Notes: a model not told the origin generated them from the sequence alone. Counted from the stretch's first letter, positions 33,350 to 43,145 are shown. The stretch is 57,182 bases of DNA from Lentisphaerota bacterium (GCA_015061805.1 SUVV01000016.1:1-57182), one strand, 5' to 3'. Program-made: numbers and translations.

Positions 33350-36300
33350 TCAATCTTTCTTTTGATTGTAGCCCATGATCCGTTCGCGCAAACGCTGGAA
33401 GAATGCGTAGAGCGGCGGAATAAACACGATACCGAAGATCGTAGACAACAGCATACCCCAGAATGTGGAGATACCGATAGCACGACGGCTTCCGGCACCG
33501 GCACCGGTGGCAATGACCATCGGGAACACACCGATAACAAATGACCACGCCGTCATCAATACCGAACGGTAACGTTTGCTGAAACCGTTCTGGGCGGCAT
33601 CGTAGACCGAAGCACCTGCTTCACGTTCCTGCTTGGCAAGTTCCACCATGAGGATGGCATTTTTGCAGGCAAGACCGATCAGCATGATGATACCCAACTG
33701 AGCATAGATACTGAAGTCCTGACCGAACCACTTCATACCGAGGAAGCCGCCGAGCATGGCAAAGGCAAAGGACAACACCACCGAAATCGGCATCGTCCAG
33801 CTTTCATACTGACCGACCAGGAAGAGATAACCGAAGACCAGAGCCAGCACCAGCAGCGGCAGCAGCCGTCCTTCATTACCGCGTTCCTGATAACTCTGAT
33901 CGGTCCAGCTGATCTGGTAGCCTTTAAGTTTGGTATTGACAATATTTTCGATATTGCGCATCATGGCGTGACTGGTGACACCGGTTTTACCTTCGACGGT
34001 GATCTTGGCAGCCATCAACTGGTTGAAACGGCTGATCAGACGGGGACCGATGGTACGTTTGATCTCCGCGAAACTTGCCAACGGAACCATTTTGCCATTA
34101 TTGGACTGAACCATCATCTGTTCGATTTCATTGACCGCAGAACGGTCTCCGGCTTCAGCCTGCATTTTCACCTTGAATGAGTAGCCCATCAAGTTGAAGT
34201 CGTTGATATAACTGGAAGCGATCTTACCCTGAAGCGATTCAAAGATCCGGCTGACCGGGACGCCGAGGGATTCCGCTTTTTCACGATCGATATCCAGATA
34301 CAACTGCGGAGTGGTCGCTTCAAAGTTACCGAAAGCGATCTTGGTATCAGGATGTTTGTAGAGTTCCATGAGCAGCAGATTCATCGCGCCGAACAACTCC
34401 TGCGGAGTCTGACCGTTGGCGGCCTGCAGCACGAAGGTCACACCACCGGTAACGCCGAGCCCCATGATCGGCGGCGGCTGGAAGAACATGATCCGGGCTT
34501 CCGGGATCTGAGCGACTGCCATCTGAACCTTTTTCTGGATCTCACCGATCTGAGTTTCCGGGGTTTTCCGTTTTGACCAGTCGTCCAGAGTGACGATGAT
34601 ACAGCCGACGTTTTCACCGGTACCGCTGGTGAAACTGAATCCGCTGATGGCGATGATATTTTCCACACCGGGAATATTTTTGATCGATGCTTCCGCCTTT
34701 TTCATAACATCGGTGGTACGTTTCAGCGTTGCGCCGGGCGGCAGATCGACCATACCCATAAGCGCCCCCTTGTCTTCCGGGGGAATGAATGAAGTCGGAA
34801 TCGTTTTGAAGTAATGCACGTTGAAGTAGATCACCGCCGCAAAGATCAAAACAGCGATCACCGTATAACGCACCATGAAACCGGAAATTCCCATGTATTT
34901 GCGACGGGTCCAGTCCAATGCAACGTTGAAAGGTTTGAAAAATTTGTTGTCTTTCTGTTTGCGCAGGATGATGCCGCACAGCGCCGGACTCAAGGTCATT
35001 GCGTTTACCGTAGACAGACACAATGCAATACACATCGTCACCGCGAACTGCATGTAGATGGTTCCGACCATACCGCCGTAGAATGCCACCGGCACATAGA
35101 TCGCGACCGTCACCAATGTCGTTGCAATGATCGCACCGGTGATCTGTTTCATGGTCTTGCTGGCGGCCTCTTTCGGAGAAAGGTTCTCTTCCTGGATCAA
35201 GCGCACGCAGTTTTCAGTAACCACGATCGCATCGTCCACCAGTGAACCGATGACCAGAATAAGTCCGAACATGGTCAGCAAATTGATGGAGAAACCAAGC
35301 GGGATCAGGAAAATAAACGTACCGATCAAACTGACCGGGATCGCCAGCACCGGAACCAAGGTTGCCCGCCAATCCTGCAAAAAGAGCCAGGTGATAACCA
35401 CCACCAGAATCAGTGTCATGATCAACGTTTCAAAGATTTCCGCCATCGTCACACGGATATAGCGGGTGGGGTCATAACCGATCTTGTAATCGACACCGGC
35501 AGGGAATTGCTTCGCTTTGATATCGTCCAACAGGGCATTACAGCGGTCAACCACGTCAATAGCATTGGCATCGGTGTTGCGGTAGATTATCAGAGAAATA
35601 GCATCTCTGCTATTGAAGCGTCCGCCATTGGAGTAACTTTCGGCACCGAGTTCAATCCGGGCGATATCACCGAGTTTGATCTGGCTGCCATTCTTTTTAC
35701 TGCGGACAATAATATTGGAAAACTGTTCAACCGTGTCCAGACGGCCGAGCGCGTTGAGTTTCAACTGAAGCACATCATTTGCGCCTTCGGCACCGACAGT
35801 ACCTGCCGCCGCCTGAATATTCTGGGAACGCACCGCCGCCTGAACATCGGAGGTCTTGATGCCCAGCGAAGCCATGTGAGCCGTATCCAGCCAGATACGC
35901 ATACTGTAGTTACGTTCACCCATGATACTTACTTCACTCACACCGGGGATACGGGTCAGCGGGTCGCGGACGTTGGTACGGATAAAGTTGGACAACTCCG
36001 TAAGTGACAGTGTACTGCCATCGGTGGTAAAGTTGTAGAGCGACAGAATATCTCCGGAACGCTTGAACTGCCGTACACCGTTGTCGATCACAGTCTGCGG
36101 CAGCAGCGGTTCGGCACGTTTTACGGCATTCTGCACGTTGACCAGCGCGATATCGGTATCAGTACCGGCTTCGAAGGTGATTTCCAGCATGTAGTTTCCG
36201 TTATCGCTGCAGGAACTGGAGAAGTAAAGCAGATCTTCCAGACCGTTCATCTGCTCTTCGATAACGGTTGCAACCGTATTGGCGACCTCCTGCGCACCGG

Positions 36301-36457
36301 CACCGGTATAGTTTGCCCAGACCATAATGGTCGGAGGAGCGATCTCCGGGTACTCGGCAATCGGAGCTTTGAATACACACAACAATCCGGCGATAACCGT
36401 AACAATGGAAATTACGATCGCCAACTTGGGACGTTCAATAAAAATCTGGGAAAACAT
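33350..36457 (-). CDS. RND efflux pump inner-membrane subunit (HAE1 type)
   Basis: A 1035-residue AcrB/MexB-like proton-driven exporter. The N-terminus is MFSQIFIERPKLAIVISIV; twelve transmembrane helices and two large periplasmic loops are evident. The TM4 acidic pair lies in VIGSLVDDAIVVTEN, and family motifs such as GVSEVSIMGERNYSMRIW and PPEDKGALMGMVDLPPGA are present. It should export hydrophobic or amphiphilic compounds together with the adaptor encoded just upstream, with which it shares a TAATG overlap. No outer-membrane TolC-type gene is seen in the window, so the pump probably uses one encoded elsewhere. Confidence 0.95.
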   Translation of the reverse strand: MFSQIFIERPKLAIVISIVTVIAGLLCVFKAPIAEYPEIAPPTIMVWANYTGAGAQEVANTVATVIEEQMNGLEDLLYFSSSCSDNGNYMLEITFEAGTDTDIALVNVQNAVKRAEPLLPQTVIDNGVRQFKRSGDILSLYNFTTDGSTLSLTELSNFIRTNVRDPLTRIPGVSEVSIMGERNYSMRIWLDTAHMASLGIKTSDVQAAVRSQNIQAAAGTVGAEGANDVLQLKLNALGRLDTVEQFSNIIVRSKKNGSQIKLGDIARIELGAESYSNGGRFNSRDAISLIIYRNTDANAIDVVDRCNALLDDIKAKQFPAGVDYKIGYDPTRYIRVTMAEIFETLIMTLILVVVITWLFLQDWRATLVPVLAIPVSLIGTFIFLIPLGFSINLLTMFGLILVIGSLVDDAIVVTENCVRLIQEENLSPKEAASKTMKQITGAIIATTLVTVAIYVPVAFYGGMVGTIYMQFAVTMCIALCLSTVNAMTLSPALCGIILRKQKDNKFFKPFNVALDWTRRKYMGISGFMVRYTVIAVLIFAAVIYFNVHYFKTIPTSFIPPEDKGALMGMVDLPPGATLKRTTDVMKKAEASIKNIPGVENIIAISGFSFTSGTGENVGCIIVTLDDWSKRKTPETQIGEIQKKVQMAVAQIPEARIMFFQPPPIMGLGVTGGVTFVLQAANGQTPQELFGAMNLLLMELYKHPDTKIAFGNFEATTPQLYLDIDREKAESLGVPVSRIFESLQGKIASSYINDFNLMGYSFKVKMQAEAGDRSAVNEIEQMMVQSNNGKMVPLASFAEIKRTIGPRLISRFNQLMAAKITVEGKTGVTSHAMMRNIENIVNTKLKGYQISWTDQSYQERGNEGRLLPLLVLALVFGYLFLVGQYESWTMPISVVLSFAFAMLGGFLGMKWFGQDFSIYAQLGIIMLIGLACKNAILMVELAKQEREAGASVYDAAQNGFSKRYRSVLMTAWSFVIGVFPMVIATGAGAGSRRAIGISTFWGMLLSTIFGIVFIPPLYAFFQRLRERIMGYNQKKD

Positions 36458-37548
36458 TATTTATTCTCCACAAAAACCGGTTTCACAACAGCGCCGGGAC
36501 GCGCCTTATGAGTGCCGTCAACGACCACGACCTCGCCCTCATTCAAGCCGGAAGCAATCAACTGCATACCGGACTGGAGTTCATCCAGCACCACCGGACG
36601 GCGGCTTACCGTGTTATTCTTGTCGAGAACCAGAACAAATACATTCTTGCCGTCGCTGAGAACAGCGCTGGGCGGAAGCGCGGCTTTTTTGCCGCTATTT
36701 CTGGAAATATAAACCGAAACCAGACTGTCCGGGATCAGTTTCAGATCAGGATTGCGGAAATAACCTCTGATTTTGATGGTGTCAGTATCTTTGTCAACGC
36801 GGTTGTCCGGGAGCAGGATATGATAGGCTTTCTGATTATATTTGCTTCCGTCGGCGAGAGCAAAGGTGATCTCTGCAGTCTCGCGGATATTTTCCAGAGA
36901 ACCGAAATATTTGTAGAAATCTCTGGCGCTGATTGAAAAGTCCAAATACAACGGCTCAGTGGCAACCACCGTAACCAGCGTACCGCTGCCGGGAGTTACA
37001 TAGTTGAAGTCAGAAAGCACCGCATCACCGACCCGGCCATCGATGGGAGAGGTGATCTTGGTGTAACTCAAATTGTTTTCCGCATCGATAAGGGCGGCAC
37101 GGGCGGCGGCAAGAGCTGCTTTGCTGGTACCTTCCAGACGGATGGCTTCTTCGTAAGAACTTTCAGAAACCGCATTCTGTTTTCTCAGTGTGGAAATACG
37201 CTTGAAATTGGCTGAAGCAAATTTGAATTCCGCTTCGCACTGGGCGACCTTGGCACGGGCGGATGCGACCTGCGCGCGATAGGTGGTATCTTCCAATTTG
37301 AACAGCAGTTGACCTTTTTTGACCAGATCACCGTTTTCAAACAATTTTTTCTCAATGATACCGGAAATACGGGGAACCAGACTCACGTCAATACTGGAAA
37401 CCAGAGTTCCGACATAGCGTTTGCTGATGACCGAATCGACCATTTTGACCCGGCTGGCAGAAACCAGTTCAGGTGGACGCTGTTCTGCACCGGCAAGCGA
37501 CATTGCGGTCATGAAAACGACTGCTCCGATCAAAAGAAATTTTTTCAT
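36457..37548 (-). CDS. RND periplasmic adaptor (membrane fusion protein)
   Basis: A 363-residue HlyD/AcrA-like adaptor. It has a cleavable signal peptide (no lipobox cysteine; cleavage near SLAGA), then a barrel-sandwich half motif (VSLVPRISGIIEKKLFENGD), an alpha-hairpin (about 95-150; ARAKVAQCEAEFKFA), the returning lipoyl half (ITSPIDGRVGDAVLS) and a C-terminal beta-barrel. It connects the RND subunit to an outer-membrane channel. It lies three bases after the MarR gene and overlaps the pump gene by one base. Confidence 0.93.
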   Translation of the reverse strand: MKKFLLIGAVVFMTAMSLAGAEQRPPELVSASRVKMVDSVISKRYVGTLVSSIDVSLVPRISGIIEKKLFENGDLVKKGQLLFKLEDTTYRAQVASARAKVAQCEAEFKFASANFKRISTLRKQNAVSESSYEEAIRLEGTSKAALAAARAALIDAENNLSYTKITSPIDGRVGDAVLSDFNYVTPGSGTLVTVVATEPLYLDFSISARDFYKYFGSLENIRETAEITFALADGSKYNQKAYHILLPDNRVDKDTDTIKIRGYFRNPDLKLIPDSLVSVYISRNSGKKAALPPSAVLSDGKNVFVLVLDKNNTVSRRPVVLDELQSGMQLIASGLNEGEVVVVDGTHKARPGAVVKPVFVENK

Positions 37549-37551
37549 TGT

Positions 37552-38034
37552 TTACTTCTCCTTATTCTGTTTATCTAAAAATATATTCAAGTCGTTGAGA
37601 ACATTCAAAAAGATCTGCAGATTTTCCGGGGTCTGGGTTTCAGCGAAACGGGCGGAAATATCATCAAAAAAGCGGTCATATTTTTCGTCGATCTCTTTAC
37701 CGTTGCCGGAGATCCGGATCATGACCCGGCGGCGGTCATCCGGCGAAACCTGCCGTTCCAATATGCCGCGGCGCACCATAGCATCGACCATCACTGATAC
37801 GGCGCTGCTGGAAAGCGAAAGCTTTTCAGCAAGTTCCTTGAGCATGATTCCTTCGGAGCGGCTGCGGGTCATCCGCCACACTTTGCGGATCATCCGCTGC
37901 TGACTGATCGAAAGCGCCATTATATCTTTGATATCCTGTTCGGATTGACGAACCAGCCAGTAATCACGCAACTCATCGGCGCAATCACAGATCATCCGTT
38001 GAAACGTCATCGTATTTTTTTTATCTTCACTCAT
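37552..38034 (-). CDS. MarR-family transcriptional regulator
   Basis: A 160-residue winged-helix regulator. The recognition region LKELAEKLSLSSSAVSVMVD and the wing ILERQVSPDDRRRVMIRIS are typical of MarR, with dimerisation helices at both ends. It heads the operon encoding the efflux pump and probably represses it, with release by a pump substrate. The promoter at 38088-38116 has a palindrome over the -35 box that could be its operator. The Met at 38034 is preferred because AGGA lies eight bases upstream; a Met at 38043 is also possible. Confidence 0.9.
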   Translation of the reverse strand: MSEDKKNTMTFQRMICDCADELRDYWLVRQSEQDIKDIMALSISQQRMIRKVWRMTRSRSEGIMLKELAEKLSLSSSAVSVMVDAMVRRGILERQVSPDDRRRVMIRISGNGKEIDEKYDRFFDDISARFAETQTPENLQIFLNVLNDLNIFLDKQNKEK

Positions 38035-38087
38035 CTTAGGCATCCTGAAAATAAAATTTCTCCTGTTGCTGCTAATGTCATCACCTT

Positions 38088-38119
38088 AATATAACAGCGG
38101 TCATAATATTTTGCAATAT
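38088..38119 (-). promoter_or_regulatory. Promoter and possible MarR operator of the RND operon
   Basis: On the minus strand TTGCAA (38116-38111), 17 bases, TATATT (38093-38088). The palindrome ATATTGCAAAATAT (38119-38106) covers the -35 box and could be the binding site of the regulator encoded first in the operon. Confidence 0.6.
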
Positions 38120-38187
38120 CTAACTATTAAAAAAATACAAATATATACTGTTTTTTTCAAGAATTTCACAATTCCGATCAGGGGATT

Positions 38188-39675
38188 TCAAAATAATGCG
38201 TTCTGCCTTGCGGCAGCCAGAACAACTCCGGCGCGTTCTCCGAATTCACCGGCGAGCGGTATTCCGGGAGCAGTTTCGCCGGCAACGCCGTGAATAAAAC
38301 CTGCCAGTGCGGCGGCGGTCATGGTGTCTTCAATACTGCAGGCACATGCGGCAATTATTCCGGCAAGGACATCACCGCTTCCGGCGGTCGCCAGAGCATG
38401 ATTGCCCGAAGCGATCCGCATCACATTGCCATTCCGGTCAGCGACGACCGAATCCCTGCCCTTGAGCAGAACGGTACATTGAAGTTTCGCGGCAAGTTCC
38501 TTTGCCGATTGTTCCCGGTTCCCGGCAGAAAATGGCAATTCAAGTGCGGCAGCCAACCTGGCGGCTTCGCCGGGATGAGGGGTTATGATCACCCGGTCTC
38601 GGCAACGCCATTTGTCAATGTGAGCGCTGAACATATTCAAGGCATCGGCATCAAGGACAAGAGTTCCGGGGAATTCCCACAACACATCCAGCGCTTCGAC
38701 CGGCGTTTCATCACCCCAGCCGCATCCGGCGACCAGAACATCGCTCAGCGGGAAAAATTCCCGGACATCCCGACCGACATCGGAACCGCAAAGAATCTTT
38801 TTCACAATCACTTCAGCAGGAGCCAGTTCCCGGCACTCGCCGTTTGAAACGATCCGGACAATGCCGGCGCCGCACCGCAGCGCGGCAACAGCACTCAAAA
38901 CCGGTGCGCCGGGATAAAGCGAACTTCCGCCCCACACCAACACCCTGCCCCGGCTGTTTTTATGACAGTCAAAACCGGGATGCGTTACACACTTTACTGC
39001 ATCGAGGTTGGTAAATATTCCGTTTGCTACGGATGCTCCGGCATCAAGACCGATATCGACCAGACGGAGTTTTCCTCTGTACCGGCTGCCCTCGCCGGAA
39101 AAGAGTCCGGCTTTAAGCATTCCGAAAGTTATGGTCATATCTGCATCGATCACCCCATCCGGTGAAACAACTCCGGTATCGCCATTCATCCCGCTGGGCA
39201 GATCAAGAGCCGCCACCGGAAGTCCGGAAGCAACTGCGGCGGCAATAAATGATTTGACTTCACTCCGCAATGCGCCGCCGGAAAAACCGATTCCGAGCAA
39301 ACCATCGATAATAACATCGCCGGGTTTGAAATCTCTTACAGAAAGGCTTTCGCGGTGAAAGAAACCGATATCTTCCGGCAAATCATTGACCGCATGTCCG
39401 GCACAACCGGAAAATCCGTCGCGCGCTTTCACGCTGTATATCACGACATTGCGGCGGTAATTCCGGGACAACACCCCGGCGGCGACCAATGCATCGCCGC
39501 CATTATTTCCGCCGCCGCAGAGGACGACAAAACGCGATGCTTCCGGGTAGTGGAAATTTATTATATCTGCCGCCTGAGAACCGGCATCAACCATCAAAGA
39601 ATATTCTGCAATTCCGGAATCAACAGCTGACTTTTCAGCATTCCGGACAGCAGAAACAGTTTGCAAAACACTCAT
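38188..39675 (-). CDS. nnrDE: Bifunctional NAD(P)HX epimerase/dehydratase
   Basis: A 495-residue fusion of the YjeF_N epimerase (about 1-215; VVLCGGGNNGGDALVAAGVL, then VAALDLPSGMNGDTG) and the ADP-dependent dehydratase/carbohydrate-kinase fold (about 225-495; LVLDADALNMF, VIITPHPGEAARLA, ALATAGSGDVLAGIIAA). It repairs hydrated NADH and NADPH. The start overlaps the stop of lspA by four bases (ATGA), so translation is coupled. It is the last gene of the ychF-dksA/traR-lspA-nnrDE run. Confidence 0.94.
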   Translation of the reverse strand: MSVLQTVSAVRNAEKSAVDSGIAEYSLMVDAGSQAADIINFHYPEASRFVVLCGGGNNGGDALVAAGVLSRNYRRNVVIYSVKARDGFSGCAGHAVNDLPEDIGFFHRESLSVRDFKPGDVIIDGLLGIGFSGGALRSEVKSFIAAAVASGLPVAALDLPSGMNGDTGVVSPDGVIDADMTITFGMLKAGLFSGEGSRYRGKLRLVDIGLDAGASVANGIFTNLDAVKCVTHPGFDCHKNSRGRVLVWGGSSLYPGAPVLSAVAALRCGAGIVRIVSNGECRELAPAEVIVKKILCGSDVGRDVREFFPLSDVLVAGCGWGDETPVEALDVLWEFPGTLVLDADALNMFSAHIDKWRCRDRVIITPHPGEAARLAAALELPFSAGNREQSAKELAAKLQCTVLLKGRDSVVADRNGNVMRIASGNHALATAGSGDVLAGIIAACACSIEDTMTAAALAGFIHGVAGETAPGIPLAGEFGERAGVVLAAARQNALF

Positions 39676-40190
39676 TTTTTTTCTTCTTTTTCAGAAGACT
39701 TTCTTAAACAATTGGAAAGAATAAAGATACCGACTCCACAGCAAATCGCAATATCTGCAACATTGAATATCGGATAGTGCCAGACATTATGCCAATGCAC
39801 ATGGATAAAATCGACCACCGCTCCCCGGTAAATCCGGTCAAACGCATTGCCGACGATCCCGGCAAGCAGCAGCAGCAAAGCGAAATATCTCTCGGGACAG
39901 CCTTCGCAGATCTTGCGAAAAAACACCACAAGAAGCACCGCCGCCACCACTGCGAACGCAAACAACAGCCAGACATGGCCGCTTAAAATGCTCCATGCCG
40001 CGCCATAGTTGCGGACACTGGTAAATGCCAGCAAGCCGGGAATCAACTCTACTGATTCATGAAGTTTGAAACAGCGAATGACCCAGATTTTAGTCAAAAA
40101 ATCCGATACCAGAACTGCGAGCGCAATTATTGCAGAAAATACCAAAACCCGCTTTTCGGCAGGAGAGTTCGATGTAAGCCGTTCTTTCAT
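39672..40190 (-). CDS. lspA: Lipoprotein signal peptidase LspA
   Basis: A 172-residue polytopic membrane aspartic protease that cleaves prolipoprotein signal peptides. Four transmembrane segments are visible. The conserved blocks are TSVRNYGAAWSIL, GIVGNAFDRIYRGAVVDFI (first catalytic Asp) and IFNVADIAI (second Asp). The start at 40190 overlaps the stop of the upstream zinc-finger gene (TGATG). It serves the several lipobox proteins in this window. Confidence 0.94.
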   Translation of the reverse strand: MKERLTSNSPAEKRVLVFSAIIALAVLVSDFLTKIWVIRCFKLHESVELIPGLLAFTSVRNYGAAWSILSGHVWLLFAFAVVAAVLLVVFFRKICEGCPERYFALLLLLAGIVGNAFDRIYRGAVVDFIHVHWHNVWHYPIFNVADIAICCGVGIFILSNCLRKSSEKEEKK

Positions 40191-40564
40191 CAGCGATTTT
40201 TCATCATTTCTTCCTGACGGCTCTTGCACTTTATGCAAAAGACCGCATAGGGACGCGCCTGAAGGCGGGGTTCAGCGATCATCTCGCCGCATTCCATACA
40301 CTTGCCATACTCTCCGTTGGCGAGCCGTTCGATGGCATCGTCGATCAACGCGAGGATATCGCCGTCTTCGCTGAGCATGCGAAGTGCCATCTCACTGCGG
40401 GAGTTGTCAAAAGAACTGTCCGCCATGTGAGTGGTGACTCCGCGTTTTTCGATATTGTCTGAACTCAATGCCGTATCAGCACAGTGACGCATCTGTTCAG
40501 TGACTTCATCACGCACCTTGATCAGTGCGTTGTAATATTCCAAATCTTTACCTTTGAATTCCAT
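40190..40564 (-). CDS. DksA/TraR-family zinc-finger protein
   Basis: A 124-residue protein with an N-terminal coiled-coil region and a C-terminal zinc finger CMEC-x17-CIKC. It belongs to the DksA/TraR superfamily, members of which bind the RNA polymerase secondary channel or otherwise modulate transcription. The coiled-coil tip does not show a clear DxxDxA motif, so classical DksA function is uncertain. It lies 22 bases after ychF and overlaps lspA. Confidence 0.85.
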   Translation of the reverse strand: MEFKGKDLEYYNALIKVRDEVTEQMRHCADTALSSDNIEKRGVTTHMADSSFDNSRSEMALRMLSEDGDILALIDDAIERLANGEYGKCMECGEMIAEPRLQARPYAVFCIKCKSRQEEMMKNR

Positions 40565-40586
40565 TATAGCGACCTTTCAACAGCAA

Positions 40587-41687
40587 TTACACAGAGAAAC
40601 GGACATGGATGACATCGCCATCCTGAACAACATAATCTTTTCCTTCGATGCGGAGCTTACCAGCCAACTGCGCTTTAGCCCAGGAGCCGCACTCCACCAG
40701 ATCATCATAAGAAACCGTTTCCATACGGATAAAACCGCGGCACATATCAGTATGGATCTTTCCGGCGGCCTCCGGAGCGAGCGCGCCGCGGGTGACCGTC
40801 CACGCCCGGGATTCCATGGGACCGGCGGTGAAGAAAGTTATATAATCCAGCAGCCGGTAACCGGTCTGGACGACCCGGTCAAGACCGGATTCGGTGATAC
40901 CGAGTTCTTCCATAAAAACAGCGGCCTCCTCTTCGGAAAGAGAACCAAGTTCATCTTCCAATTTTGCACACACCGGCACCACTTCCATATTGTGAGCATC
41001 GGCATAATCCTTGAGGCGCTTGCCGGCTTCACAATTGGTGAAATCAGCCACCTGATCTTCTCCGACATTGGCGCAGATGAACGCCGGTTTAACGGTAAGC
41101 AGACCGAAAGACTCCACCAGAGAACGGATTTTTTTATCTTCCTTATCATAACGCGGAACTGAACCATTTTCCAAATCGGCAATCAGCGACTTGACCAATT
41201 CATACTCAAGCTTGGCATCCGCATCATTGGAACGCGCCAGTTTATGCGCTTTGTCCCGGCGTTTTTCCAGCATTTCCAAATCGGAAAGCATCAATTCTGT
41301 TCCGATCGTTTCCAGATCATCAACCGGATCGACCTTGCCGGAAACGTGAACCACATTGGAGTCTCCGAAAAGACGAACCACATGAGCTACCGCGTCCACA
41401 TTACGGACATGACCGAGGAACTGGTTGCCCAGACCCTCTCCCTGACTGGCGCCGCGCACCAGACCGGCAATATCGATAAACTTCAACGTTGACGGCACGA
41501 TACGTCCGGACTTTTCCAAATCTGCCAGTACAGCCAGACGGCTGTCCGGCACCTTGGCAATACCGGCGTTGGGTTCGATGGTGCAGAACGGGAAGTTCGC
41601 CGCCTCCGCTCCGCCGTGACTCAACGCATTAAACAAAGTTGACTTGCCCACATTGGGAAGTCCGACAAAACCACATGAAAAACTCAC
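40587..41687 (-). CDS. ychF: Redox-regulated ATPase/GTPase YchF
   Basis: A 366-residue Obg-family P-loop protein. The mature N-terminus reads SFSCGFVGLPNVGKSTLFNA, with FIDIAGLVRGASQGEGLGN as switch II and a C-terminal TGS-like domain ending KDYVVQDGDVIHVRFSV. YchF binds ATP and associates with ribosomes. The start is placed at a GTG (41687), which restores the exact family N-terminus; the ATG-containing extension to 41834 is not homologous. A TATAAT at 41706-41701 would leave only about seven bases of leader. Confidence 0.95.
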   Translation of the reverse strand: MSFSCGFVGLPNVGKSTLFNALSHGGAEAANFPFCTIEPNAGIAKVPDSRLAVLADLEKSGRIVPSTLKFIDIAGLVRGASQGEGLGNQFLGHVRNVDAVAHVVRLFGDSNVVHVSGKVDPVDDLETIGTELMLSDLEMLEKRRDKAHKLARSNDADAKLEYELVKSLIADLENGSVPRYDKEDKKIRSLVESFGLLTVKPAFICANVGEDQVADFTNCEAGKRLKDYADAHNMEVVPVCAKLEDELGSLSEEEAAVFMEELGITESGLDRVVQTGYRLLDYITFFTAGPMESRAWTVTRGALAPEAAGKIHTDMCRGFIRMETVSYDDLVECGSWAKAQLAGKLRIEGKDYVVQDGDVIHVRFSV

Positions 41688-41714
41688 AATTACACCATAA
41701 ATTATATTCTGCTT

Positions 41715-41757
41715 AAAAAATGTGCCGGAACCGCATTCCGCGCTCCGGCACACATTT
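41715..41757 (-). terminator. Terminator of the TIGR04073-type gene
   Basis: TGTGCCGGA (41721-41729) pairs with TCCGGCACA (41744-41752). On the minus strand the stem is followed by six T. It lies just past the stop of the minus-strand gene at 41773 and upstream of ychF. Confidence 0.75.
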
Positions 41758-41772
41758 ACACTCAACAATCTG

Positions 41773-42213
41773 TTACAGATTGGGATTGACGATCGACTGA
41801 TCCTGATAAACGAAGTTGTTCCAGTCGCTGCCAACGGGGATCACCCAAGCCGGACGCATGATCGGTCCATAACCCCAACCGGCATCATCCGGATAATCCG
41901 GGCAATCCGGAAGCGGGAACGGGAAAGTAATGATATCAGTCAAACCGACTCCGAGCCGGGCGACCACATAACAAACACCACGGAGAGTACCTTTGGTAAG
42001 TCCGGCGATACCGCCTTCTTCGCGGGTGACCGCCGTCCACTGCATCGGCAGTTCAAAAACGCCGAAAGCGACATTGGCGATACCGCGACCGAGTTTTTCA
42101 ACCGGACGGAAGATCCACTGCGGCTCATTTTTCTCTGCTGCAGAAGCGGTATTGGTGCAAACCACACCCATTACAGCGATCAGCGCGATCAAACAAATTT
42201 TTCCAAATTTCAT
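41773..42213 (-). CDS. Exosortase-system-associated protein (TIGR04073 type)
   Basis: A 146-residue secreted protein with a signal peptide (cleavage near TASAAE). The body shows the family's RPVEKLGRGIANVAFGVFEL, then MQWT and a GLTKGTLRGVCYVVARLGVG segment, ending in a Pro/Asp/Trp-rich tail. This family co-occurs with exosortase/PEP-CTERM systems in Verrucomicrobia and Lentisphaerae; its biochemical role is unknown. It is a single-gene unit ending in a good terminator. No exosortase or PEP-CTERM gene is seen in this window. Confidence 0.78.
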   Translation of the reverse strand: MKFGKICLIALIAVMGVVCTNTASAAEKNEPQWIFRPVEKLGRGIANVAFGVFELPMQWTAVTREEGGIAGLTKGTLRGVCYVVARLGVGLTDIITFPFPLPDCPDYPDDAGWGYGPIMRPAWVIPVGSDWNNFVYQDQSIVNPNL

Positions 42214-42359
42214 CTTTTACTCCATATGTTTAAGTTACATAATTTATGTACGATTCTGACTTCATCTACTGAATATAGTCTATCAAACCGGATTTTTCAA
42301 GACCGTTGCCGATTTTATCCGGAAAATTTTTGAAATTTAACCGTTTTACAGCAAAACAC

Positions 42360-43010
42360 TCACTTTTTGTCTTTTCCGAACCGGCTTTCAGTACCATTGA
42401 GCAAACGCTTGATATTGCTGTGGTGACGGGCAATTGCCAACACCGCAACGATGGTCAGAAAAATCAGCGTCAAAGTCGAACGCGAGGCAGGACTGCCGAC
42501 CTCACACAACTTGAATAACCAGGCCGTCACCGGCAGCACCGCTGCCGCACAGATACTCGCCAGAGAAACATAACGGAACACAAAAAACACCACCGCCCAG
42601 ACCGCGAATGCCACCAGCAGCGGCAACGGCGCCAACGCCATGATCGAACCGGCGGCAGTACTGACTCCTTTGCCGCCTTTGAACTTCAAAAAAACCGGAA
42701 AAATATGACCGACGATCGTGGCAAACATGACTGCGATCACCACCCACTGCGCCGAACTTTTCCACGATTCAGCAGCCGTTGCATATTGCGCTGCCATCAC
42801 CGGCAGACCGCCCTTGAGGAAATCCAGTGCAAAACAGAGTTTGCCCTGCATTCTGCCCACCGTCCGGGTCACATTGGTAGCACCGATGTTTTTTGAACCG
42901 ACGGTACGGACATCAACACCGTAAAATTTACCGATAATATATCCCCAGGGAATACTTCCAAGCAGGTAAGCGCCAAGAATCAGAACTCCGGCTATCGCAA
43001 CATTACTCAT
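42360..43010 (-). CDS. plsY: Acyl-phosphate glycerol-3-phosphate acyltransferase PlsY
   Basis: A 216-residue integral membrane acyltransferase that starts phospholipid synthesis. The family motifs are GSIPWGYIIGK, the active-site SKNIGATNVTRTVG and HIFPVFLKFKGGKGVST, with five or so transmembrane helices. The start at 43010 has GGAGAAA seven bases upstream; the open frame to 43064 adds no family sequence. Confidence 0.95.
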   Translation of the reverse strand: MSNVAIAGVLILGAYLLGSIPWGYIIGKFYGVDVRTVGSKNIGATNVTRTVGRMQGKLCFALDFLKGGLPVMAAQYATAAESWKSSAQWVVIAVMFATIVGHIFPVFLKFKGGKGVSTAAGSIMALAPLPLLVAFAVWAVVFFVFRYVSLASICAAAVLPVTAWLFKLCEVGSPASRSTLTLIFLTIVAVLAIARHHSNIKRLLNGTESRFGKDKK

Positions 43011-43145
43011 AAAATTTCTCCGTTTTACTCTTGAAACTCCGCGTCCGGCGGAGTATTTTATCAAATGTTCTCAACATAACAACACAGAACATTATAACTG
43101 TGCAATAAGATAATATGCCCCACTTTTACTGAAAAGTCAATACTT

